Positions 21,935 to 34,341 of a stretch of 64,000 nt of DNA are shown one piece after another. Positions within the stretch are counted from its first letter, which is position 1. Each line of letters begins with the position of its first letter. Under the pieces are notes generated by a model. It did not search any database. It was not told the origin of the DNA and was given only the letters and a program-made list of their open reading frames with translations. This DNA is from Papaver somniferum (Eukaryota; Streptophyta; Magnoliopsida; Ranunculales; Papaveraceae), in the NCBI RefSeq assembly GCF_003573695.1, contig NC_039360.1:59997830-60061829 (forward strand). Direction: 5' to 3'. The position numbers and the translations under genes are program-made.

Positions 21935-22475
21935 TTGAGGAGAGTACTCATTGTAACAAGTTGCTTCTGAATAGTCGTGTTCTTTGAATTCGGCTTGGAA
22001 ATCGTCTTTGGCCAATTGTTCAACCCTCATACCTTGTGGATATGGCTTAACTCTGCGTTTAACGGGTTCCCAGTTAGATTCAACCTCATCCGCGTCCGAA
22101 TTAGGAGCTACACCGTTGGCACAAGGTCAAACTTCATCTTCAGCTGCTAGTCTCACTTGCTGAAGTCGGCGGTTGTTTCTGTTGATAAGCTACGAGATTT
22201 TCATCTTCAACCCTTTTCTTCTGCGATATTTCATCACATCTTTGCTTTTATTCCGCATTTACTAAGGACAAGAAAGCATTGATTTTAGCACGAACTGTTC
22301 TCAGATGATCCAGGGATATACCACGTGTATCAATTCTCCTGCTTCTCTGAAATGTTGATCCACCTTGGCATGAACATATACAAAAGTCTTCATCTTTGGT
22401 TCGATGTTCCTGGAGTGTTTCTCAGGAAAGTCAGAAATATATTTATATCCAGGAATCATCATTTTGCTGACATAC
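21935..22475 (-). pseudogene. Degenerate coding relic, probably retrotransposon
   Basis: Read on the minus strand from about 22470, the sequence gives MMIPGYKYISDFPEKH, then RNIEPKMKTFVYVHAKVD and QHFREAGELIHVVYPWI in one open frame of about 50 codons. After stops and frameshifts, a second stretch reads about 50 codons rich in Glu and Lys (DADEVESNWEPVKRRVKPY). The composition is protein-like, but I do not recognise the domain. The context of LTR fragments suggests a gag or leader protein. Confidence 0.35.
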
Positions 22476-23714
22476 ACGAAAAATCACGGTAACAGTCCAA
22501 CCCTTACATGTTTATAATTTCACTAGCAATTGGTGACTTTAGCACTTGCTCTTCTCTTCACAAAGGTTACTAAAATACCTGCACAAACGAGGCAAAGCTT
22601 ATCGTTCAAAAAAATAAATAAATCAAAACTTGATTTTTCAAAATAAAAAATTTTCAAACGTGAGCAACCCACGAGAATTAGAAGAAGAAAAAAAAAATTC
22701 TTTCGGACGAGCGTTCGTCTTTTGAAACGGGAGTCTATTCTCTAAAATTCGTGAATGCTCATACATTAAAAATAAAAATTCATGAAAGCTCATAGGCAGA
22801 AATTGTACCACCTTAAGACGCATGTCTATTAAAAAATCTCTCTTATGATAGGGATAATTGCTCGTTTCTTAAACGAATGGACCTTCGTTCCTAAATCAAA
22901 ACTTCTGTGAAAGTTCACACACACACACATATATATATAATTTTTTTAACTCATGAAAATTAAAAATTAAAAATAAAATTTCATACTTGGTCGGTGTCGT
23001 CGGCCGGACAATAATCGGCGACTGTCGGTGGCGCAAAGCTCCAGATTTTTTTTTTTGTTTTTTTTCTGCTACTTGGATGTGAGGGAGTGGAAGAAGGTGT
23101 GTTCTTAGCCGGTCAGTGAAACAAAAAATGGTGTTTATCCCTAGATACTAATTTTTATTTCCAAAACCTAATTAGACAAGGATTTGATTTCTTGGACCCG
23201 GGCCCGTAAGTGCTAAACCGACCAAGATTGGACTTTCCACCACGCAAATCAACAGTCCCTCATCACTCCACGCTCGCTGGACGACGCTCTATCATACCGC
23301 CAGGATCCTCATACAAGCTATTGCTCGTACGTGACGTCATTGGAGCAAAAATTCTGGTAACATCTTTTACGACTAAGTTCATTCGTTAATAAATAGGAAA
23401 ATCACCATCCCGTGCTTACTGCAGAACATGACTGTCCCTCACTAAGCAGGGGACTTAATGTTGATGATGGATTTTCGACAAAGGCTAAAATTGTAAAATC
23501 CTAATTTTGCACATTTCTGACCTAGGTTCAGTCGCGTATGTGAAATTCATATTTTAGGATTCAGACGTGAAAGCTTATGTCACGATCTCGGACTAAACGT
23601 ACAAACCTCTCAGAGCACACATGAATATGCAGTTATTAAAGTCTCTCAACTGAGATTTCAGCATATTTCATCAACTGACCAATTTCAGTATTCACTTTTA
23701 TATAGAATCTAAAA
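22476..23714. other. LTR-like non-coding sequence
   Basis: Includes a (CA)n(TA)n microsatellite at about 22917-22940 and GC-richer patches near 22990-23040 and 23195-23340. No coding frame. The style (GTCACGATCTCGGACTAAACG and similar) continues to 26640 and suggests long Gypsy LTRs, but I cannot place termini. Confidence 0.35.
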
Positions 23715-24005
23715 ATGATTGGACGGCTCTTAGACAGATTGCCTGCAAGTATAGAGCGATAACGTCTTCGGATGTCGCAATGTTCCCTGACTATATAGAG
23801 TACATATGTATAAAATCTTAATGATTGGAGGGCACCTAGATGGATTGACCACTAGTATAGAGTGATAACGTCTTCAGGATGTCGCAACGTTCCCTGACTA
23901 TACATAATAAACATTCAGAGCGAGTGTGATGCTTTTACTATCTCATACCTCGACTCTCGAATAAATATAACGCTCTTAGACATGTTGCCTGCTAGTATAG
24001 AGCCA
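23715..24005. repeat. Three imperfect tandem copies, ~110 bp
   Basis: GATTGCCTGCAAGTATAGAG, GATTGACCACTAGTATAGAG and TGTTGCCTGCTAGTATAGAG start the shared blocks near 23737, 23845 and 23974. The first two continue with GATAACGTCTTC.GGATGTCG and GTTCCCTGACTATA; the third is truncated. Confidence 0.75.
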
Positions 24006-24532
24006 TCAATTGATTAATTCTAGTCGCAATATTCATCAATTGAATTCCTAGAAAATAATCTATTTTTATCATAATATCTCATTACCCCTTTCATGGCTTT
24101 TCTCAGCTGAATTCCATGGATTAGTAATAGATATTTACTTTTTGGGCATTTGGGCCACCATCGAGTAAGCCCCGAGAAAATGGTGCGAGTGTACTTATCA
24201 ATAATGCATGAACGAGCACCCAAAATATGGACGAACGAGGAAGACCTATGCAAAATAAGAAAGGAAAATTAAAAAAAAAAAGAATTAAGACGCGCGCAGG
24301 GACCGGGCCCACCGTCCGGCCATGCCTCCGCATCTTTTCATTTTTTAATCTTATTTTATTTCCTCATTTCTTGAAACTCCCTCGTTCGAGCAAAACTCTC
24401 AATTTTCCATATTTTTCCACACAAGTTGAAAAATAATAATAAAATAGGGAAGAACGTCATGGGACGGGCCTATCGGCCGGCCATGCCACGGCCTTGGCCG
24501 TTCCCCGCCTCTCCAATTCCTTATTTTATTAA
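24006..24532. other. LTR-like non-coding sequence
   Basis: GC-rich islands (GGGACCGGGCCCACCGTCCG at about 24299 and a related CGGGCCTATCGGCCGGCCAT at about 24475) in AT-rich surroundings. A third relative (GACCGTCCGGTCCCACGTCT) is near 25626. They look like repeated parts of an LTR. No gene. Confidence 0.4.
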
Positions 24533-25280
24533 GCCCCGTTTGGGATTGCTTTTTTCAACCAAAAGCACTTTGTAACAAATTCGTAACAAACTTTTACCAA
24601 AAACTGTGTTTGGTAAAAAAAATTCAAAGTGCTTTTGGATAGAAACACTTTCATTTTAGGCCTGCTTTTAAAAGTTAGGTAGCACTAGCTTTTAAAAGCT
24701 GGAAAAGCAGAAGTTGTGGACCCACATAATTCGATTTAATTGATTATCTATTTTAACCTTATTAATTTATTATAAAGACAAGTTTTACCCTCAAATATTG
24801 TACATTTAACATTATATTTCTAACTTTTATTTTATTTCTCTATTTTTTTCATTTTTTATTTAAAATAATAAATACAATAATTAAAATTATTATTTAAAAT
24901 AATAAAAAATCTAATAAATATTAAAATAATGATATTTTCTAAGCAAACCATAATAATAATTTTTTATTAAATAATAATAAAAAAAAATATTACTTAAATT
25001 TTATTAAATATGTTAAAATTAGAAATATAATTTATTATAATAAAATTGTATTTAAAACTAATTTTTGAATTATGTCTATTTTCGTCATTAACTACATCAC
25101 CAGCACTTTTAAATACCAGCTTACCAAACAGAATTTACAGTTTGTTAATTGCACAGTGCTTTTAAAATTATAGTTTACCAAACATCATGCCGATTTATTT
25201 CCACAGCACAGCACAACAACGCACAGCACAACATAACAGAAAAGCGCTTTTCTAAAATTCACAGCAATACCAAACTAGCC
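24533..25280. mobile_element. hAT-type MITE, 748 bp
   Basis: The left end GCCCCGTTTGGGATTGC and the right end, reverse complemented, GGCTAGTTTGGTATTGC agree at 14 of 17 positions. The flanks TTTATTAA (24525-24532) and TTTATTAT (25281-25288) match at 7 of 8, the 8-bp duplication expected of hAT elements. The inside is very AT-rich (24760-25090) and lacks coding capacity. AAAAGCACTTT-like subterminal repeats occur near both ends. Confidence 0.85.
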
Positions 25281-26647
25281 TTTATTATTGCTTCTCTCAT
25301 CTCATGAATTTCCCTAATTTGAGCAAACTTTTGGTTTCCATATTTCTCCAATATTGCTCAAATCTCAAAAAAAAATAACCCAAAAAATTAGATGGTCCCA
25401 TGACCGTCCGGGCTTCTCACGACAAATATTAAAATATCATTATTTTAATATTCATAAAATATTGGTCGCACGAGCAAAGTCCTACTTGCATTCAAGCAAA
25501 AATTAAGAGTTTCAGTCAAGATCAAACTCTTCTGAAAATCCAAAATATCGCTCAAACGTCCAACAAAATACCTAAAATTCTCAAGAATGGACGCGAGGGG
25601 GGCATGGTGGCCTGTGCACCACCATGACCGTCCGGTCCCACGTCTCTCCATTATTATTTTAATAATAATAATTCATATCTTTCATGATTCTCCAATAATG
25701 AATCCTCGTTCAGGGATATTTCCGCACGCTCGGACATCCACTCACCACTAATGACCGGCTCTCATGCGCATTGACTGGTCAATATTTCACCACCCACATT
25801 GGACAACTCTTCATCTCCAGGATCCAAAGTTCTCCAAAATTAGGGTTTCGAAAATGTTGATAACTTTTATTTTGATCCAGCAATCAATATTTTAATTTAT
25901 ATTTAATGTTCGGTCCTGCTATCAACATTTTTGCTCGATTGATCAACATGGTTCGAACGGACGACCATCCAATATTTACATCGAATACTCTGATTTTTAC
26001 TTTGTCATTCAATCATTCATGACATATTAGATTAGAAATGGGCATTCTGCATAATTGAACAATATCTCTGAATTTTCTGTCGAATACTCGACATATCAGA
26101 ATATGTCCATGATCGAGCAATCTTATTGGATGCCCGTCGATCCTACCTCAACTGGTAAAATGATACTCACAATTCATTAAGACTCAACGTCTGTCAATCA
26201 TTCGGTGTCAACAGACACTTTATGCTCAATCCATGAGTCTCAGAGCATAACACATTCGTTCATTATGCTCGACTCGTCAAGGCTAAGACTCATGTCTAGT
26301 CAAGTAAACAATTGACCAATTAAATACTCGTCTCTACATTCATGAGACATCAATCGCGTGACATGGGGGATATTCACCAGGGTTTTGGTCTGGCAGCCTA
26401 CGACACGTGTGTACACCCATGATGAGAAATGTGAATAAGTCGTGCAAGCAGTTGAAGGAGTTAAAAAATAGTGGATGGTCAATCAATCAAGTCTCCCACA
26501 TAATGAGGAACTAGTTCAAATTTTCATTTCCCCGCTCTTCCACCCCTCTGAAACCGTCACACTTACTGGGATCAATGTGTCTATTACTCTTGCAATATAA
26601 ATAAGTTCCTCAATCCACGATTAAACAAGAAGAACTTATCTCAGAAC
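25281..26647. other. Probable Gypsy LTR, 5' part before the hAT insert
   Basis: Non-coding. Near 26596 it has TTGCAATATAAATAAGTTCCTC, a good TATA-like site, followed by AACAAGAAGAACTTATCTCAGA, where the hAT transposon is inserted; the sequence resumes at 30871 with GATCTCGGTCAAAC. A polyprotein is not seen, so this may be a solo or partial LTR. Confidence 0.4.
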
Positions 26648-26894
26648 CAAGGTTTGAAAAACGGGTCACGATTCAGGTCAAGGCTCAGGTCACGGGTACT
26701 AGGTGGGAGCGTTATAACGCGTTTTTACAGGGGTGAGCAGGTTTTGGGCCAAAAACGCGTTTTTTGACGCTTTGTTTTTTTAACAACGGGTGTGATAACG
26801 CTTAAATAGGAAAAATAAATAAATAATGATCTGAATTTCCTATCTAACGGTAATCACATGCGTGAAAACGGTCATAACGTTGTTACTACGTTTT

Positions 26895-26935
<41 letters not shown>

Positions 26936-28304
26936 GTTTTTGGGTTTTTTACATATAAATTTATGGATATTTTGTAAAATTCACAAACATGAGTCTATGA
27001 ATTATAGTAATGCATTGTATTTACCGTCTACCGACAACATTTATACACGCATACTATCACTATCAACTTGATACTATCAAGTTGTCACTTGAATAGTTGA
27101 TTGTACTCCCCAATTTTTGAATAATGCATATTCATATTCAAAAAGAGTCAAAACTTTGTTGACGATGATAAGTAAAACTGATAAAATATTGTAGTAATAA
27201 TACTCTTAGCTACTAGCTACAAGACTACCCAACAAAGAATGCAAGTGAAAGAGACCATTTAAAGAAAAAGAGAGTGAGACAGGGAGTCGATTTTTTTTTT
27301 TTTGGATTTGGGGGTGTGTATAATTTTATGTACATTGTGTGTTATATGTGGTCTAGACTCTAGACTCAAAAGTTAAAGAAATAAAAACAAAAACAAAAAA
27401 GTAGTTGTTTTCATGATCAAAAGATATGGCTAGCTTATGTTCCTATACGCATGTAACCAAATTCCTAATATTTTAAGAATATGTTGATTACCTAGCTAGT
27501 ATGGCTTCTTGTGCAAAGGAATGCTTTAAAAGGACAAGAGAAGAATTGAAACGAAATCAATACATCTGCTTATTTGCTTCTTGCGCAAAGGAATGCTTTG
27601 GATTTTGAATTTCTCAAATACAAGTGTAAGAAGTAATATTAATTGTTTTTTGTAGATTTTTCATTCAATTAAAATTATAATTTGTTGATACATATTATAC
27701 GTTGTTAATTTATTTATTATCATTTTTTCTTTCATGATGTCGAGTAATGATGTTAATGTTGATGTTGAAAATTATCTTTGAGTTTGAATTGAGCCGCTAA
27801 AATTCTGAAAAATTTGTTCCGAAAAATAACACAAATGCAGTCCATGATCAGGAGTTTTAAGCTTTAAAATTAGAAATGTTTTAAGAACCACTCTCGACTG
27901 GCTTAGGTCCGAAAAAGTAAAACATCTATTCATAAATAATGCCATCAACTTGAATCATTTGATATGTAAATAATCTTTGTTTCTTTATAAAAAATAGCAT
28001 GATGAATTGATATATGGTATGTTTTATACCTGCTCTCAATCATGAGCAAAAAGGTTCCTTGATCCTTTTCTCTCATTTTATTTTTTTTTCATGCATATTT
28101 TATAGTATTAAATGGATCCTGGTCTTTTAAATATTCATTTTTTTTTAACTTCTAATATTTTAAGTTGAGTAAATGATTGAATGCAACTTGTTATTTTGAT
28201 AACAAATGCTACTCTATAAATATTTATATTGATCGAATATGACCACTTAACTTATTAATATATGTAACTTATTTTCATGTAAAATTTTCTAGTTAGATAA
28301 TATA

Positions 28305-29960
28305 ATGAAAGGATCGACATCCACACAATCTGCAAAACGAGATGCTTTTCATGCATATTGTACTGTAATGAGTGATGGTAAAAAGTTAAAAGTGCATTTT
28401 TTTGTGAAAAAGAAGTATAAGCGGGAATTTCGCGTTTCGAAATGCATTTGACACAACAAAGAGGTACAACTACTCCCTGCATGCATGTGCCACCTGAGAT
28501 TAAAAATTTAGCAAAAGTTGCAGTGCAAGATAAAAAAAAAAAGCAAAAAGGCAACGAATACCAGAAACTGAATATGAAGATACAGAAATTCAACATATGT
28601 ATGAAAATTAACCATGGAACCCTGTGTATGATATGGATGAAGAAGAACAAGATGTTCATGCAGTAGAACAAGTGCAGGTAACAAAAAGAAATGGGGCGGG
28701 TTCTCTAAGTTGAAGAACTTATTTGGTAGAAAAAATAAGAATACTAATGTTGGAGAGGGTACATCGCAGTGTCCACGGGCCTCTATGGACATATCTAGTT
28801 CTACAATGCGTACACTACACCAACCGCCTAGGATGTCGGGAGATATGAGAGGACAATATAATACTAATAAGGATTCTCAACCTAGCATGAAATTTTTTTC
28901 GAGAAGTAAAACATGTCGGGAAAAAGTTGATTCTTCTGTTGGATGGGTTTTCTATGCTAATGATATTCCCTTCAATGTGGCCAACTCATCTCAGTACCAC
29001 GAGGCATTCAATGCAGTTGCAAATTTTGGCAAATCCTACATAGATCTGTCTTTCTATAAGTTTTCAAACTCCTTATTAAGTCAGGAAAAACAAAGGATTC
29101 AGAAGGATGTGGTGTCGGTACAACGACATTATTGGAGAGAGTATGGGTGCACACTCATGTCAGATGGTTGGAAAAACAAAATTAACCGTGCGATTGTAAA
29201 CTTTTTAGTTTACAGCGGCCATGGAATAACATTTTTGAAAAACGTTGACATTGAACATCATCGGGTGACAACAAAGTATTTGATGAGTTTGTTCAGACCA
29301 GTTATAAAAGATATTGGTCCGACAAATATTGCTCAAATAGTAACTGATCAAGGATCCCAATTCACAGCGCTGCAGGTAACTATTATAACTTAATTTAATT
29401 ATATATATATTTTATTTCTCCTTTTGTTTTGATGGGTATGAGATTGGCTATAAAGTATGGTACATTTTTTGGGTACCTTGTGCAGCTCATGTGTTGGATT
29501 TAATGCTGGGAGATACCGAAAAATTACCGTTTTTTAAAGGTGTGATTGCAGAAGCTAGAAAAATCAGTAAATTTATTTATAATCATGCAAATGATGCAAG
29601 GTCAATTTGCATCAGCATCAGCAAGATTGGCTGCTCTGCAAGGTGATTCTATAAGCTGGTGGTTGTCATATGGTTCTAAGTTTCCATAACTCCAGAGGAT
29701 TGTGGTAAAAATGCCAGGCGAACACATCTTCTGGATCCGAGAGGAATTGGAGTGTGTTTGAAAGAATCCACACCAAACTAGGCAACCGTTTAGTTTCGTC
29801 AAGAATAAACGATCTGGTGTATTTCAGTGCAATTTAAGATTGGAGCAACAAAGAGTTAAAGGTAGAGCAAAGCGACATAACATCGATGTCCACGATGTTC
29901 ATAGCCTGTTGACGGATAAAAATATGCTTGACTGGATAGCAGGGGATAACGAAACACAAG
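28305..29960 (+). pseudogene. hAT transposase (BED, DUF659, dimerisation domain), broken
   Basis: A BED-finger-like start (RDAFHAYCTVMSDGKKLK) runs from the ATG at 28305. Zinc-binding positions are lost (HFF where CxxC is usual), and the reading frame shifts near 28435 to RGTTTPCMHVPPEIKNL and again to a PETEYEDTEIQHMY stretch with a stop. A 227-codon frame (28710-29390) carries the DUF659 domain: YGCTLMSDGWKNK, NFLVYSGHGITFLKNVD, and IAQIVTDQGSQF, where the family usually has VTDNA. After a probable intron come VPCAAHVLDLMLGD and KISKFIYNHAN. This is joined at about 29595 directly to ASARLAALQGDS, so roughly 200 residues of the middle are missing. The dimerisation domain follows (ERNWSVFERIHTKLGNRL, INDLVYF) with a further frameshift. 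It cannot make a working transposase. Confidence 0.92.
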
Positions 29961-29992
29961 TTTTACCTTAGGAACAACATTGATTAAATGCA

Positions 29993-30400
29993 TTGGAAGA
30001 GGAAGCGATTAATAATCCAGTGCCTCTCCCTCCACCATACGAATGGCATGATCCAGAAGTTCAAATCCCGTATCAAAGGTTGCCGGTGAGTAACTTTGTT
30101 TATGACTTTGATAATCTAACTTTTGGAGACAATACACAAGGTCATGAAAATGTAAATCTCATATACAATTCTCATTACACTGTCTATCGTCCAGAAGAAG
30201 ATGCCCGAGGAATTGATGAAGAGTATAATTCCAATATTGATATCAATAATGAAGTAGATAATCGTAATGATGATGAGGAAGAAGACTATGGTTATGACGA
30301 TGACGATACTGTTAATTACGACATCCGGATGCATTACAAGAACCAATATGAGGAGGAGGAGGATGAGGAATCAACTAAGAATCACCGAGAAAATAGATAA
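29993..30400 (+). pseudogene. Acidic C-terminal tail of hAT transposase
   Basis: An open frame of 135 codons, proline-rich first (PVPLPPPYEWHD) then strongly acidic (NDDEEEDYGYDDDD, YEEEEDEES). It lies immediately downstream of the dimerisation domain, separated by stop codons, and acidic tails are common at the ends of this transposase subfamily. It was probably once part of the same protein. A separate small gene is less likely. Confidence 0.6.
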
Positions 30401-30870
30401 TACTTGAATAAGTTGAAAAAGAATGCTGGTTCAAGTTGGTTTGTTTAAGTTATAAAGTTTCAAGCACTACTTCACTAGGTTACTTATTGTAAGTTTATAA
30501 AATTTGAAGTGTTTAATCATATAGGTATGGGATACCTTTGTATTATTTTTAAAATTCTAGTTGTAAGTTTGAAAATAGAAATTGCGTAAGAATTTCTCCA
30601 AGTTAATTTTTTCCTCTCTAAACAACGGATATAACGGGTGTGAAAACGGAAAATACGGTCTAAAAAATTTATGTTAAAATGTTATTTAGAAGAAAAAAAC
30701 GTAAATATCAATTTTAGAAAAACAGAAATCACATGCGTGAAAACAGTAGTAACGAGTCTAAATAACACCGTTTTTTTCCTATATCGGTGTTATTTAGACA
30801 CGCATATCAGTGAGCCTCACGAGCATGCTATATAGGTCTGACCGTTCTAATGGACGTTTTTCAAACCTTG

Positions 30871-31076
30871 CTCAGATCTCGGTCAAACTTATCATAATTC
30901 ACTGACGTTTCATCAAAATTCCAGAAGTCTACAACACATCCACAATCCTTTATCATCATTGATTTTTCAAACCTTTCTCAGAACTCAATCAAACATATCA
31001 TAGTTCACTGACGTTTTATCAAAATTACAGAAGTCTACAACACATCTATAATCCTTCATCATCATTGATCTCAGAC
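30871..31076. repeat. ~103-bp tandem duplication
   Basis: CTCAGATCTCGGTCAAACTT (30871) and CTCAGAACTCAATCAAACAT (30977) start two copies that share CACTGACGTTT.ATCAAAATT, AGAAGTCTACAACACATC and ATCATCATTGAT. The hAT element inserted at the start of the first copy; its target duplication also resembles the start of the second. Confidence 0.8.
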
Positions 31077-32988
31077 ACTTCTCAGCTTACTTCTTACAGA
31101 TCGACCCTCATCCTCTTTGTGATCGAATTGACTCTGGAACGACCATTGTCTTGGTTTAGGCCGGAATCTTACAGATTGATCTCTCGAACTCAATGCACTC
31201 CCGTGCAGTGCATCTGTTTGCTAAAGTTTAAGGCAATTTGCTCGTTCGAAGAACCGCTCGTCTCACCACTTTTCCTCAAAAACTAATAAATCGTTTTCAC
31301 CCATCAACAAAAAACGATCTATCATTAATGATCAAAGCATGTGTAAAATTTTACTTTTTACGATGAAAAAAAGAGTGATGAAATGTGCTTGTGTTTTTTC
31401 TCCAGAGTTATGCAACCATTTGGAGTTGGCTTTTTGCTCGTAGAAGATATTTTGCTTAATTTCAAGGGATTGTATTCTAGCGATAAGTTTCAATCGTTCA
31501 TGTCTCGTGTCATGAAATATTACATCTTCCTACAACTTACTAAGTTGTTGATTGAGTTTTTGTATCTAGAGAAAATATTGCCATGAGAAGATTCCCAAGC
31601 GTTAGATAAGAGCTCTCGATATTGAGGATGTTCACTCCAGTATATATCATAGCTAAACAAGATCTCTTCTTTCTGATAACCATGCACATGTGGGGAGAAT
31701 AAGTGGTGAATGATCACATGTTAATTTTGGTAACGTAATAACAACTACATCTTAAAGCAAGGTACACCAAGTGGTACCACACAAAACTCTGTCTAATGTT
31801 TCATAAATAGGATCGTGATTTTTCATGCTATTGCACAAAGTAAAAGTAGGAACAATGATTCTCACGTCAACCACATTCATTTCTTGGTGAAGTGACTTAA
31901 TTATGTTTGAAGTTCTCATAGTTTTGACTCCTCCTTGTTTTTCAATAATGATGAAAATAAAATTCAAAGTATCTATAATAATACAATAAGGAGAAGATAT
32001 TGTTGGCGTGAGTTCAAAACCTGTCTTTAAAACGAATTTCTGTCAGCATGGCAAGGAGGGCCATAAATACATAACAACTGCTAGCATGCCGAGGAGTGCC
32101 AAGTCTGAGACCGACCTTAATAGACTATAAACCAAAATGTAGTTTTGATCAACTAAATTTGACAACAAGCTTGACATGGATTTTTTTTTGAGTTTGACCA
32201 AGAAATGCTCTAACTTCAAAGTAAGGGTGAGCATTTGGAATAAATACCCCTTATCCCACTGTCATAGATGGTTTAACCCCCAAAGATTCCCAAAAAAATC
32301 CAAGCAGTACCTAGATAATGTCCTGTCAAATCCTTCGATCTAATTAATCTATATGTACAAGCCTAAATCAAATAATCGACTTCGTAGCTTCAAAGTAAGG
32401 GTGAGCATTTGGAATCAAACGACGGATTCGAACCAGCTAGTCCTTTTTTTTATGCGGGTGGGTGTTTGAACTTTACATTAATGAACTAGTGCAGATATAA
32501 TTTTTGGGATCTAAGGATTGGATACAGATACTGTCTTAAAAATCCGTTGGATACCCACACTCGTTACATTGAGGATATGTAGAGAATTTTCATAAAATAT
32601 GGGACTTGTATGGTATTTAAATATGATTATTATACATTCATCTTATCTCTTAGCATTCATTTCCGGATACATTGTTAGGGATCAAACGTGAGGTGAAGAG
32701 AAAACAGGTATAACACGTGTTTGTAATAATGATTTTCGTGATTATGAATCGTAATATGTATAGGTTCAGTATTTTGTTTTGGTGAGATTTTAATGTTTAT
32801 TGTTAGTACTTTTCTTCTTCTTCTAGTTTTTTCTAGATTATTATGTAATCCATTGGATCCGAAAAATACGTATACTATTCTGAATCGATACGGGGCGTGA
32901 ATTATACGCATATGACTCAACCTTCTAACCATGTACATGTATTATATAAGTTTTTCGCATTATACACGAATAATACAGATTCGAGTCT
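31077..32988. other. LTR remainder and unassigned sequence
   Basis: 31077-31290 continues the probable Gypsy LTR (CAGTGCATCTGTTTGC). Beyond it I see no gene on either strand. A 27-base direct repeat (CTTCAAAGTAAGGGTGAGCA...) occurs at about 32214 and 32390. The second copy starts a segment rich in GGATAC/GATACCCAC blocks (32401-32570) of the kind seen in plant GGTGAGCA-type MITEs, but no matching end is found. Confidence 0.4.
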
Positions 32989-33211
32989 TTTTTTTTTAGG
33001 AAAGATAATTGAATTAATATAAAGAAGGATTACAGAGTTATAATATGAAATGGGGAGGAACACTACCCCATTCACCCGTTACATCATACCTTCGATTAAT
33101 TTTGGCAGCTTTATCAGCCAGACCATTAAACTCTCTACTAACATGAAAGAAAGCATAAAAAGAAAAAGAGTTCATAACAGATAAACAATCATCTAACATT
33201 GTGGAGTTGGA

Positions 33212-33490
33212 TCAGCTAATCTGGTTAGCGCTTTTATTAAGATGGGAGATTACATTATTTGCGTCCCATTTTATAGAAATCTTTGATTGATTCTTCGTCT
33301 TGAGCCATTTGACAGCTTCCAATACTGCCAAACTTTCCGCTTCCTCCGGATCTTTGGCTAGCACTGCAATGGTTTTGCAGCGTTGGTAGTTGCCTGCTGC
33401 GTCTGTCAAGATTAAGCCGATACCAGATTTATTAGTATTTTCATCAAAAGAAGCATCCACAAACGCAATGACTGAATCAGATGGAAGGTC
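33212..33490 (-). pseudogene. LINE RNase H domain
   Basis: Reads VIAFVDASFDEN, then GIGLILTDAAGNY, EEAESLAVLEAVKWL and IKWDANNVI. The three acidic residues expected in an RNase H active site (Asp in VDASF, Glu in EAESLA, Asp in WDANNV) are present. The frame stops soon after, so the C-terminal part is lost or frame-shifted. Confidence 0.85.
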
Positions 33491-34341
33491 ATCTGCAGTA
33501 ACAGAAGGATCTCCAGAATCTACAACTTGTTGTTGCGCAGGAAAATAACAGATAATTTAAATTGCTCGCAAATCCTGAAACATTTGAAGGGTTAACTTGA
33601 TTTCCTTCAAAGACATTACATCACCCCTCTTTCCAGATACTCCAAGCAGTTGTGAAAATGTATCCTAATTGTTTCTGACTATTGTTTCCCGATAACAGTT
33701 TCTTAATCAAATTGGTGATAGTGATATTGGTGCCAAAATCAGCCATGACTAAATTACCATGACTAACAGATTCCCATCCGCTCTAGAGAATCTACACTAA
33801 ATAAGAATATGTTTTGCTGTTTCACGCTGGTTGTCATTACACATGTTGCAATATGTGTTTTGATGAGAAGTATAATGAGCTAGCTTACATTTAGATGGTA
33901 GGATGTTTTTAAAAAACTTCCAGATGAAGAGTTGGACCATATGCATGACACTAGTGCTCCAGAGTTTTTTTGTAGATAGGCGTATTAGGATTGACAGAAG
34001 GAGAACTAGCAGATTTAATTATGTTACTAGTGATTGTCCTATAAACAGACTTAACTATCAGTGGCCAGAGATAAGAATTTCAGTTCTTAATATTTTTTGG
34101 TTGTTATCTACCGTGAAGAAAGATTCTATCAAGCTAACATTCCAATTATGAGTATCTTGATCAATGAACTTAGAAACAAAATAATTATGGTTAGGATAAG
34201 AGATGCATAAAGGTGAAGAAGCTTGCCAATCCATGAGTCCCTAAAAGCACCAACCTGCTAACCATTTATAACCTCCCAGATTGCATAAGTTTTGAGTATC
34301 TCAATGCCAACACAAATACTAGTATACACCCAAAAAGATGG

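Larger units (their letters stand above)
26648..30870 (+). mobile_element. hAT transposon, 4.2 kb, defective
   Basis: Both ends read CAAGGTTTGAAAAACG (26648-26663, and inverted at 30855-30870), a 16-base perfect terminal inverted repeat. The 8-bp flanks CTCAGAAC (26640-26647) and CTCAGATC (30871-30878) match at 7 of 8. An 18-base exact subterminal direct repeat AATCACATGCGTGAAAAC is present at 26852 and 30727. The interior encodes a broken DUF659/hAT transposase on the plus strand. A T-homopolymer of about 32 bases lies at 26898-26929. Confidence 0.95.

Noticed and set aside
28255..28792. Hydrophobic minus-strand frames of 94 and 138 codons
   Set aside because: They lie antisense to the hAT transposase and are shadows of its A/G-rich coding strand.
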